The position numbers were made by a program, and so were the translations under genes. A stretch of DNA of 64,000 nt, taken from positions 62,001 through 126,000 of the forward strand of contig NZ_SMSJ01000004.1 of assembly GCF_004355005.1 (NCBI RefSeq), given 5' to 3'. Numbering within the stretch: the first letter of the stretch is position 1; every line of letters begins with the position of its first letter. This DNA comes from Dankookia rubra. Lineage in GTDB: Bacteria > Pseudomonadota > Alphaproteobacteria > Acetobacterales > Acetobacteraceae. This document shows positions 53,469-61,205 of this stretch, piece after piece. The notes under the pieces were generated by a model. It was not told where the DNA came from. It saw only the letters and a list, made by a program, of their open reading frames with translations, and made no database searches.

Positions 53469-54143
53469 ATGATGACCCTTGGCTTCAGCATCCGTACCGT
53501 CACCACCCGCGTCGATGCCGCGCTCTGCGCCCGGGCCGCCAAGCCGCCTGCAGCCAATATCAGCGGCGTGGTGAACCACGTGCAGACCATGCGCGGGGGC
53601 TTTCGCGCCTTCGGCGGCCGGCTGGCGGTGGCGGGTCCCGCCTTCACCGTGAAGGCGCGACGCGGGGACAACCTGACGCTGCACCGCGTCATCGACCTAG
53701 CGGTGCCGGGCGATGTCATTGTCATCGACGCCGGCGGCCTCGGCACCGCCACCACGGGGGATCTGGTGATGCGCTGGGCTGCGCGCCGCGGCATTGCCGC
53801 GGTGGTCATCGACGGCGCCACCTGCGACGCGGCGCATCCCGACGATATGGAGCTCGGCGTCTGGGCGCGCGGCGTAACACCCTCCGGCCTCCACAAAGAC
53901 GGGCCAGGCGAGATCGGCTGCCCGATCGCCTGCGGCGGCCAAGGGGTGATGCCGGGTGACCTGATCATGGCGGACGAGGACGGCGTGGTGGTGCTGCCGT
54001 TGGCCGATGCGGAAGCATCGATTGCCGCGGCCGAGCGCCACAATGCCAATGAAACCGCGGCGCAGGCTGCGATGGATGCCGGTCGCTGGGACCGTGGCTG
54101 GGTGGTGGAGGCGCTCAGGGCAAAGGGTTGCAAGGGCGCCTGA
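53469..54143 (+). CDS. RraA-like / HMG aldolase-family protein with altered active site
   Basis: The 224-residue protein has the RraA/4-hydroxy-4-methyl-2-oxoglutarate aldolase fold: GPAFTVKARRGDN near 57-69, PGDVIVIDAGGLGTATTGDL near 80-99, and VVIDGATCDAA near 112-122. In characterised aldolases the last motif reads D-G-x-x-R-D, with Arg binding the pyruvate moiety; here Cys replaces Arg. Pyruvate-aldol chemistry may be lost or changed. Two adjacent ATGs (53469, 53472) can start it. It is divergent from the acetyltransferase gene. Confidence 0.82.
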   Translation: MMTLGFSIRTVTTRVDAALCARAAKPPAANISGVVNHVQTMRGGFRAFGGRLAVAGPAFTVKARRGDNLTLHRVIDLAVPGDVIVIDAGGLGTATTGDLVMRWAARRGIAAVVIDGATCDAAHPDDMELGVWARGVTPSGLHKDGPGEIGCPIACGGQGVMPGDLIMADEDGVVVLPLADAEASIAAAERHNANETAAQAAMDAGRWDRGWVVEALRAKGCKGA

Positions 54144-54423
54144 CCGCCCGCACTGCGGCATAGGCCGGCTCGGCCACGAAGCTGCCGCGATCGTCGCCCG
54201 GCTCCGCCATGGCCGCCAGCCCCAGCGCCACGGCGAATTGCACGGCGCCGAAGGTGAGTCCGGTGAACAGCCAAAACAGCAGCGCCGGCCAGACGCCAGC
54301 GGAGGGCGCGCACAGCAAGGTGCCGACCCCGCCCAGATCGGACAATAGCAGCGCCGCGAGGAAGAGCGAGGCGATGCCGAAGCCGATGGCGACCTGCAGT
54401 GCGAAGAAGCGAAGGACCGGCAT
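54115..54423 (-). CDS. Small membrane protein, unknown function
   Basis: The predicted 102-residue protein has two hydrophobic stretches (about 4-30 and 42-72) and a polar C-terminus of ~25 residues that overlaps the convergent RraA-like gene by 29 bases. I recognise no family. The pattern of nonpolar helices and a consistent codon preference support coding, but nothing indicates the function. Confidence 0.5.
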   Translation of the reverse strand: MPVLRFFALQVAIGFGIASLFLAALLLSDLGGVGTLLCAPSAGVWPALLFWLFTGLTFGAVQFAVALGLAAMAEPGDDRGSFVAEPAYAAVRAVRRPCNPLP

Positions 54424-54453
54424 GCGGCATCAGCGCCGCAGCCGGCCCCGGGT

Positions 54454-54918
54454 TCATTCGCTGCGCGGAGTCGCGTGCGGCGCCAGCCAGCCCATGGTCG
54501 CATCGGGCTCGGCATCCGTCGTCGGCAGATAGGGCTTGATGTCGAGCAGCGGCGTACCGTTGGCGCAGTCGAGGTTGCGTACCCGCAGCACGCCGGGCGC
54601 AGCGAATCCCTCGAACCGCACTACCGAGAGCGCAATCGGGTTCGGCCGCACCGGTGCCCGCGTCGCAAAGATCCCGCGCCGGTCGCCGTCGAAGCGCGGC
54701 GAGAGCACCAGCGGCGCCGGTGCGGCGCGATCCATCCAATAGAGCAGGATGAGGTGGCTGAACCCATCCAGGCCCAGCAGCCCGGCCTGATATTCCGGCG
54801 CCACCACCGCGCGGCATTCCGGCAGCGGATCCGGCTGGCGGCCGTTGCGCGGGCAGTCGGCCGGGGTGATCCAGGGCGTCTCGAGATGGCCGATGGGCGT
54901 CACGCTGAAAGCGGCCAT
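54454..54918 (-). CDS. trmO: TrmO/TsaA-family tRNA-modifying methyltransferase
   Basis: TrmO N6-methylates threonylcarbamoyladenosine at tRNA position 37 with SAM. The 154-residue beta-barrel protein has PIGHLETPW near 8-16, LDGFSHLILLYWMDRA near 50-65 and the family signature FATRAPVRPNPIALSVV near 84-100. AAGGGAGGCATCC precedes the ATG at 54918. It is shorter than E. coli TrmO (no C-terminal extension), which is common in bacteria. It is divergent from Bug receptor 3. Confidence 0.85.
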   Translation of the reverse strand: MAAFSVTPIGHLETPWITPADCPRNGRQPDPLPECRAVVAPEYQAGLLGLDGFSHLILLYWMDRAAPAPLVLSPRFDGDRRGIFATRAPVRPNPIALSVVRFEGFAAPGVLRVRNLDCANGTPLLDIKPYLPTTDAEPDATMGWLAPHATPRSE

Positions 54919-54981
54919 GGATGCCTCCCTTGGGAACCAGCACGGCCCGCTGTATTCTTTCCGGAACGCGGAGGAAAGTGG

Positions 54982-55941
54982 ATGCCGGGATTGGGAAGAC
55001 GCGCCCTGCTGGGCAGCTTGCTGGCGGCGCCGGCCCTGGCGCAGGCATCCTGGCCGAACCGCCCGATCCGCTTCATCAGCCCCTTCGCCCCGGGCGGTCC
55101 GCAGGAGGTGCCGGCGCGGATCATCGCCGAGCACCTGTCGCAGCGGCTCGGCCAGCCCGTGGTGATCGAATCGAGGCCGGGCGCGGGCAGCGCCGTCGGC
55201 ACGCAGTTCGTGGCGCGCGAGACGGACGGCCACACCTTCCTTTTCACCACGACCTCCTTCGCCACCCTGCCGGCGATCATGAAGGATCCCGGCTTCGATC
55301 CCTTCGTCGATCTGGTGCCGGTGACGCTGGTCTCGGAAAGCTCCTTGCTGCTGGCGGCGCGGGCCGATGCGCCCTTCGTCGATGTCGCCGGGCTGCTGGC
55401 GGCGGCGAAGGCGCGGCCGGGGCGGATCAGCGTCGGCTCGGCCGGCATCGGCTCCTCCACCCACCTGTCAATGGCGCTGCTGCAGAACCTGGCGGGGATC
55501 GAACTGCTGCACGTGCCCTATCGCGGCGTGACCCAGTCCTTGACCGCGCTGCTGGCGGGCGACATCGATCTCTGGACCGGCGATCCCTCGATCCCGGCGG
55601 GGCAGTTGCAGGACGGCAAGGTCCGGCCGCTGGCAGTGACCACCGCGGCGCGCAGCCCGGCGCTGCCGAACGTGCCGGCGATCGGCGAGGCGGTGCCGGG
55701 CTTCGCCGTGCCCTTCTGGTTTGCCATGCTCGGCGGCCGTGCCACGCCGGCCGAGGCGGTGCCGATCCTGATACGGGAGATGGCGGCGCTGCGCGCGCCG
55801 GACAGCGCGCTGTGGCGCCGCATGACGGCGCAGGGCGCGACGGTCCTGCTGACCGGGCCGGAGGCGCTGGCCGCGCGGCTGCGGCAGGAAATCCCGCAAT
55901 GGAAGCGGGTGGCCGCCGCCGCCGGGATCACCCCGGAATGA
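54982..55941 (+). CDS. Tripartite-tricarboxylate-type (Bug) substrate-binding protein 3
   Basis: This 319-residue periplasmic receptor has a signal peptide (GRRALLGSLLAAPALAQA, Tat-like RR). Family motifs are IRFISPFAPGGPQEVPAR near 29-46, VVIESRPGAGSAVGT near 60-74 and VGSAGIGSSTHL near 153-164. GCGGAGGAAAG precedes the ATG. Its 3' end overlaps the convergent CaiB/BaiF gene by 14 bases. The ligand is unknown; the nearby CoA-transferase and MaoC genes suggest a dicarboxylate or branched acid. Confidence 0.9.
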   Translation: MPGLGRRALLGSLLAAPALAQASWPNRPIRFISPFAPGGPQEVPARIIAEHLSQRLGQPVVIESRPGAGSAVGTQFVARETDGHTFLFTTTSFATLPAIMKDPGFDPFVDLVPVTLVSESSLLLAARADAPFVDVAGLLAAAKARPGRISVGSAGIGSSTHLSMALLQNLAGIELLHVPYRGVTQSLTALLAGDIDLWTGDPSIPAGQLQDGKVRPLAVTTAARSPALPNVPAIGEAVPGFAVPFWFAMLGGRATPAEAVPILIREMAALRAPDSALWRRMTAQGATVLLTGPEALAARLRQEIPQWKRVAAAAGITPE

Positions 55942-57154
55942 CGGGAGCGGGCGGCGCGACCACCGCGCCGCCGAGCAGCGACTCGATTTCCGTCTCCGTA
56001 TAGCCCGCCTCCGCCAGCACGCCGCGCGCGTCGGCCGAGAGGCGCGGCGCCAGGCGGATCTCGTCCGGCCCGGCGGCGGAGAAGGTGACGGGGCGGCCGA
56101 GGCCGGTCATCGCGCCCTCGGTCGGGTGGACCTCCTGGCGCAGCAGGCCGGTTTCCCAGAGATGCGGATCCTCCAGCAGCCCCTCGATCGTCGCATAGGG
56201 CATGGCGGGGATCTCGCGGCGCCGGAACTCCGCCGCCCACTCCGCGGTCGGGCGCTGCCGCAGCGCCTCGGCGCGCAGGGTGAAGTAGGCATCGACGTTG
56301 CGGAAGCGGGCGACGACGCTGTTGAAGCGCGGGTCGTCGCGCAGTTCCGGCCGGCCGATGGCGTCGAAGAAGGCGAAGGCCTGCGCATCGGTATTGGCCG
56401 AGACGGCGATGTAGCCGTCCTGCGTCGGGATCGGCCTGGCATCCGGGTTCATCACCCGTGGGTCGCCGGTGGCGCCCTCGGGGTCGAAGGTGCGCCTGAA
56501 CATGTGCTCGGTCAGGACGAAATGCGCCATGCTCTCGTACATCGGGACCTCGATCGCCTGGCCCCCTCCTTCCCCTGGGCCGCTGCGCTCGCGGGCGAGC
56601 AGCGCGGCGGTGATCGCCTGGCTGGCGATGATGCCGGTGATGTGGTCGCAGAGCACGAAGGGGGCGTAGCGCGGTTCCCCGGTGACGCGGCCGAGCGCTG
56701 CGGCGAAGCCGGACATGCCCTGGATGATGGTGTCGTAGGCCGGGCTGTCATGATGCCGGCCGCGGCTGCCGAAACCGACGATGACGCAGAAGACGAGGCG
56801 CGGGTTGCGCGGCCGCAGCGCCTCCCAGCTGATGCCGAGGCGCTTCAGCGCGCCGCCGCGCATGTTGGTCACCAGCACGTCGGCCTGCTCGGCGAGCCGC
56901 GCCAGCACCGCCATGCCGTCCGCGGTCTTCAGGTCGACGGCGATGCTGCGCTTGCCGCGGTTGAAGTGGATGAACTTGGGGGACATGTCGGGCGAGGGTG
57001 CCGGGCCGCCGAGCTTGCGCAGCAGGTCGCCCTCGGGGCTTTCCAGCTTGATGACCTCTGCGCCCTGCTCGGCAAGCGTCAGCGTACAGGATGGGCCGAC
57101 GACCACGGCGGTGAGGTCGAGGACCTTGACGCCGGACAATGGTCCCTTGGTCAT
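55928..57154 (-). CDS. CaiB/BaiF-family (class III) CoA-transferase A
   Basis: The 408-residue enzyme should move CoA between carboxylic acids. The N-terminus shows KVLDLTAVVVGPSCTLTLAEQGAEVIKLE (about 10-38, Rossmann part), FNRGKRSIAVDLK near 66-78, and PAYDTIIQGMSGF near 138-150, whose Asp is the likely catalytic residue. The late element LLEDPHLWETGLL matches the family. The start overlaps the MaoC-like gene stop (ATGA), so the two are coupled, as in mesaconyl-CoA or itaconate-type modules. Confidence 0.9.
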   Translation of the reverse strand: MTKGPLSGVKVLDLTAVVVGPSCTLTLAEQGAEVIKLESPEGDLLRKLGGPAPSPDMSPKFIHFNRGKRSIAVDLKTADGMAVLARLAEQADVLVTNMRGGALKRLGISWEALRPRNPRLVFCVIVGFGSRGRHHDSPAYDTIIQGMSGFAAALGRVTGEPRYAPFVLCDHITGIIASQAITAALLARERSGPGEGGGQAIEVPMYESMAHFVLTEHMFRRTFDPEGATGDPRVMNPDARPIPTQDGYIAVSANTDAQAFAFFDAIGRPELRDDPRFNSVVARFRNVDAYFTLRAEALRQRPTAEWAAEFRRREIPAMPYATIEGLLEDPHLWETGLLRQEVHPTEGAMTGLGRPVTFSAAGPDEIRLAPRLSADARGVLAEAGYTETEIESLLGGAVVAPPAPVIPG

Positions 57155-57999
57155 GCCGCGCTCTCCGCCACGCATTCGAAAGCCTGCCGCCCGGCATCGT
57201 CCAGCGCCCAGAGCCGCGCCCGGCCCGGCGCCTCCAGGTGGCAGGCCAGCGTCGCCTGCCGTCCGACGAAGAGCGGCCGCCCAGCCCGCGTCGTCACCCG
57301 CCGCAGCGGCCCCGGCAGGTGCCGCTTGGCCAACTCCGTCAGCTTGGTCGTGGTGATGCCGCCATTGACGACGAGGGCGGGATAACCCTCCGTTTCGCGG
57401 GCGTAGTCGGCATCGTAGTGGATGCGGTGGCCGTTGTAGGTCACCGCCGAGTAGCGGAAGAGCAGCGTGGTGTCGGGCGTGAAGCCCTCGCGCACCGTGC
57501 CGTCCGGCAGCACCGGCGGTGCCGCCTCGGCCACGGCGGCGCCTGGCGTCGCCGCCTCCCGATAGACCAGGTCCTGCTCCTCCGCCACGCATTCGCGGCC
57601 GCCGCTCTCGATGCCATGCCGCACCGTGACGAAGATCATCCGTCCGCTGCGGCCGGTCTTCGGCGCAATGGCGGTGATGCGCGAGACGCGACGGACATCC
57701 GCGCCGATGGCGACCGGCGCCTGGAACCAGGTCCGCCGGCCGGCGAACATCCGCCGCGGCAGCGGCACCGGCGGCAGGAACTCGCCGAGCGCCGCGTGGC
57801 CATCCGGCCCCAGCCCGGATTGCCGCGCCAGCGGCCCGAACAGCGCGGCGTGCCAACCTTCCGGCATCGGCGCGCCGTGACGGATGGTACCCGGGTCCTG
57901 GTCCAGGAGGGCGGCGAGCCGGCGCAGCAGCACCAGGCTCGCCTCGTCCTCCGCCACCTCCTCGCGGCCGATCCAGCCCTGCAACGCGGCCTCGTCCAT
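57151..57999 (-). CDS. MaoC / FAS1-like dehydratase (mesaconyl-CoA hydratase-like)
   Basis: The 282-residue protein has an N-terminal FAS1-like dehydratase half (about 1-150) and a C-terminal hot-dog half with [21 protein letters not shown] near 197-217, which carries the hydratase Asp/His region in altered form. The closest recognised types are mesaconyl-C4-CoA or itaconyl-CoA hydratases. GGGGAGGGCGGGC precedes the ATG at 57999. It is translationally coupled to CoA-transferase A, so hydration of an unsaturated dicarboxyl-CoA is the likely joint role. Confidence 0.8.
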   Translation of the reverse strand: MDEAALQGWIGREEVAEDEASLVLLRRLAALLDQDPGTIRHGAPMPEGWHAALFGPLARQSGLGPDGHAALGEFLPPVPLPRRMFAGRRTWFQAPVAIGADVRRVSRITAIAPKTGRSGRMIFVTVRHGIESGGRECVAEEQDLVYREAATPGAAVAEAAPPVLPDGTVREGFTPDTTLLFRYSAVTYNGHRIHYDADYARETEGYPALVVNGGITTTKLTELAKRHLPGPLRRVTTRAGRPLFVGRQATLACHLEAPGRARLWALDDAGRQAFECVAESAA

Positions 58000-58139
58000 G
58001 CCCGCCCTCCCCTTTCCGCCGAGTCTCCCGGCCGTGGGACGGGCTGTCAAACCGCGCTCGCCGTTTCCGCAGGGTCACCATCAGGCTGACGACGACACGA
58101 CGGAGCGAGATCGACGGCGGGCACGGGAGAGGCTGCGAC

Positions 58140-59422
58140 ACCGCATCGGATCGTCGTCGTGGGCGGCGGCGCTGGAACTGGTGACCAGGCTCGGCAATAC
58201 GCTCGGGCGTTCGGGGAAGGCGCAGGTGACGCTGGTCGAGAAGGCCCGCACGCATCTCTGGAAGCCGCTGCTGCATGCGGTCGCCGCCGGCAGCCTCACC
58301 GCGCGCAGCATGAGCTGAACTACCTCGCCCAGGCACATTGGCCCCGCTTCACCTACCGCTTCGGGGAGATGATCGGCCTCGATCGCGAGAAGCGGGAGGT
58401 GCTGCTGGGCGCGACGAAGGATGACGAGGGCCGGCAGATCACCCCGCCCAACGCCGTCCCCTACGACACGCTGGTGGTTTCGATCGGCAGCGTCACCAAC
58501 AACTTCGGCACTCCGGGCGCCGCGCAAGTCGCGGTGCCGCTGGCGACGCCGGAACAGGCCAGCCGCTTCCACCGCCGCCTGGTCAATGCCCGCCTGCGCG
58601 CCGATAGCCAGGCGGAGCCGGTGTGGCCGGGCCACTGCACGTGGCGATCACCGGTGCCGGCGCGACCGGCACCGAACTGGCGGCGGAGCTGCACCGCACC
58701 GTCCGCGCCGTGGTGGCCTAGGGCCTCACCCGCATCGACCCCGAGAGCGATATCCGCATCCGTCTGGTCGAAGCCGCGCCGCACATCCTGCCGGCACTGC
58801 CCGAGCGCATCTCCATCGCCACGACGGAGCTGCTGATAAAGCTGGGGTCGAGGTCCTGGCAGGCCGGCGGGTCAGCGAGGTGCGGGAAGACGGAGCCGGT
58901 CTCGCGGATGGCGAATTCCTGCCCGGGGAACTGGTCGTCTGGGCCGCCGGGGTGAAGGGGCCGAAGGTGCTGGAGGACATCGCGGGACTCGAGACCACGC
59001 GGACCAACCAGCTGCTGGTCGAGCCGACGCTACAGACCACGCGCGATTCGGATATTTTCGCCATGGGCGACTGTGCCGCCTGCCCACGGCCGGACGGCCA
59101 GGGCTTCCTGCCGCCACGCGCCCAGGCGGCGCACCAGCAGGCCTCGCACGTGATCGGGCAAATCAACCGGCAGCCGACGGGCCAGCCACTGACGCCCTTT
59201 GTCTACCGCGACTTCGGCTCGCTGGTCTCGCTCGGCAAGTACCGCACGGTCGGCGGCCTGATGGGCTTCCTGGTCGACAAAAGCATGTTCATCGAGGGGT
59301 ATTTCGCCCGACTGATGTATCGCTCGCTCTACAAGGTGCACCAGTCGGCGCTGCACGGGCATCGCCGGTGGCCTGGCGGACTCTGGCGAGTCTTCTCACC
59401 TCCCGCATGGAGCCGGGAGTGA
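58140..59422 (+). pseudogene. Type II NADH dehydrogenase-like flavoprotein, several frameshifts and a stop
   Basis: Pieces of an NDH-2 type protein can be followed through three frames: IVVVGGGAG at 58150; [20 protein letters not shown] after a small deletion; [20 protein letters not shown] after another (about 58300); LHVAITGAGATGTELAAELH after a shift near 58630; an in-frame TAG at 58718-58720; then VEVLAGRRVSEVREDGAG to the end, with IFAMGDCAACP and FVYRDFGSLVSLG. Four frameshifts and a nonsense codon mean it cannot make the enzyme. The last ~190 codons are open. Confidence 0.8.
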
Positions 59423-59545
59423 GGCTGCACTGACTGGACGGATGTCGCCCTGACCCTGTCGGGGCAAACTCCGTCCAGGTTTTGTTAAGCTGGCGATTCA
59501 CGTCCTGCGTGTCTTCACTCAGGACGATCGAGGCTGGCCGCCGCT

Positions 59546-59818
59546 TCAGCGCGGCTGCACCTGCGGGTTGCCGCCTGGGGTGCCCGGCGGCGGAATGACC
59601 GGCGTCGTGTTGGGTGCCGGGACCGGCGCCGGAGCCTGGATGCCGGGGTCGACGCCGGCCGGCGGCCGCACCACGCCAGCGGGCGGGGTGGCGGGCGCGG
59701 CGGCAAGCGGGGGTGCCGGCACCGCGGGACGCGGCGCTTCGCGCGGCGGCGCCGGTTGCGCCAGGGCATAGCCGGGCAGCAATGCCAGGGCCGCCATCCA
59801 TCGCCAGTGCAGTCGCAT
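59546..59818 (-). CDS. Small secreted proline-rich protein
   Basis: The 90-residue protein has a signal peptide (MRLHWRWMAALALLPGYALAQ) and a mature part made almost only of Pro, Ala, Gly and Val, ending PPGTPGGNPQVQPR. GGAGGCAAGGC precedes the ATG. It is probably a disordered periplasmic or surface protein. I know of similar small proline-rich exported proteins in related genomes but no function. Confidence 0.55.
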   Translation of the reverse strand: MRLHWRWMAALALLPGYALAQPAPPREAPRPAVPAPPLAAAPATPPAGVVRPPAGVDPGIQAPAPVPAPNTTPVIPPPGTPGGNPQVQPR

Positions 59819-59892
59819 GCCTTGCCTCCGCTTCGGGAAGGCAACGCCTGCGACAGGGCGGCGGTTCGCCGGCCGGGGTGCCGTCCATCGCA

Positions 59893-61095
59893 TCAGGACG
59901 CGGCGCACACCGCGCCGCTGCCGATCAGCGCGGCGATCTCCGCCTCGGCATAGCCCGCCTCGGCCAGGATCGCGGCGCTGTCGCCGCCGAGCCGCGGCGA
60001 GGGCAAGCGCTCGCCGGTCGGCGTCGCCGAGAATTTCACCGGCGCCACCATGCGGGTGAGGCGGCCTTCGGTCGGGTGGTCCTCCGCCTCGAAGAAGCCG
60101 GTCGCCGACAGGTGCGGGTCCTCAAGGATCGTCTCCAGCGTGTGCACCGGCGTCACCGGCAGGTCGGCCGCTTCCAGCAGCGCCATCCATTCGGCGCTGG
60201 TCCGCGTCAGGAATTCCTGCGCCAGCATGCCGAGCACCGCGTCGATATGCACGGTGCGCGTCGCATGGCTGGCGAAACGCGGATCGGTCGAGACCAGGTC
60301 GGGCCAGCCGACCGCGGCGCAGAAGTTCCGCCACTGCCGGTCGTTGTAGATCATGGTGCAGACGAAGCCGTCCCTGGTCCGGTAGGGCTTGCGGTCGGGC
60401 GAGAGCAGCCGGCCATAGCCGCCGGCATCGAGCGGCGGGTCGAAGACCTTGCCGCCGAGGTGGTCGCCGAGAACGAAGTTCAGCATGGTCTCGAACATCG
60501 GCACCTCGACCAGCTGCCCCTCCCCGCTGCGGAGCTGGTGGACCAGGGCGGCATTGATCGCGCTGGCCGCCATCAGCCCGGTGATGCGGTCGGCCATGGC
60601 CAGCGGCACGTAGCGCGGCTCGCCACCGCTGACATGCGCATTGAGACCGGCGATTAGCGCGGCGCCCTGCATCAGGTCGTCATAGGCGGGACGCGGGCCA
60701 TACGGCCCGTCCTGCGCAAAGCCGAGCACGCTGGCATAGACGATGCGCGGATTGGCCGTCCGCACCGCGGCGTAGTCGAGGCCGAGCCGCGCCATGGCGG
60801 CGGGGCGGATGTTGGTCACCAGCACGTCGGCGGATTTCGCCAGGCGCAGCAGTACCGCCCGCGCCGCCGGCGTCTTGAGGTCGAGCGAGATGCTGCGCTT
60901 GCCGCGGTTGATGGTGATGAACATGCAGCCCATCCCCGGATTGCGGCCGGGGCCGATCAGGCGGACCACGTCGCCCTCCGGCGCCTCCACCTTGGTCACC
61001 GCAGCGCCCATCTCCGCCAGGACCTGCGTGCAATAGGGCCCGACCAGCACGGTGGTGAGGTCGAGCACGCGGATTCCCGCGAGTGGTCCTGGCAT
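59893..61095 (-). CDS. CaiB/BaiF-family (class III) CoA-transferase B
   Basis: The 400-residue protein is a CoA-transferase paralogous to A: VLDLTTVLVGPYCTQVLAEMGAAVTKVE near 10-37, INRGKRSISLDLK near 62-74 and PAYDDLMQGAALI near 134-146 with the catalytic Asp. The central segment MADRITGLMAASAINAAL and late LEDPHLSATGFF agree with the family. GGGGAAACG precedes the ATG at 61095. It stands alone, between the proline-rich gene and the EF-G-like gene, so its acceptor acid is unknown. Confidence 0.9.
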   Translation of the reverse strand: MPGPLAGIRVLDLTTVLVGPYCTQVLAEMGAAVTKVEAPEGDVVRLIGPGRNPGMGCMFITINRGKRSISLDLKTPAARAVLLRLAKSADVLVTNIRPAAMARLGLDYAAVRTANPRIVYASVLGFAQDGPYGPRPAYDDLMQGAALIAGLNAHVSGGEPRYVPLAMADRITGLMAASAINAALVHQLRSGEGQLVEVPMFETMLNFVLGDHLGGKVFDPPLDAGGYGRLLSPDRKPYRTRDGFVCTMIYNDRQWRNFCAAVGWPDLVSTDPRFASHATRTVHIDAVLGMLAQEFLTRTSAEWMALLEAADLPVTPVHTLETILEDPHLSATGFFEAEDHPTEGRLTRMVAPVKFSATPTGERLPSPRLGGDSAAILAEAGYAEAEIAALIGSGAVCAAS

Positions 61096-61205
61096 GGGCA
61101 CGTTTCCCCGATGGCGGCGTTGGGCGGGAGGATACACGCCGGAGCGGATCGCCGAAGGGCTCGCCGGCATGAATCCGCTCCGCAAACATCGCGCCCGCGA
61201 GGCCG

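Noticed and set aside
59501-59526. Hairpin CGTCCTG-N12-CAGGACG after the NADH dehydrogenase remnant
   Set aside because: The loop is large and no T run follows on either strand, so I do not call a terminator.
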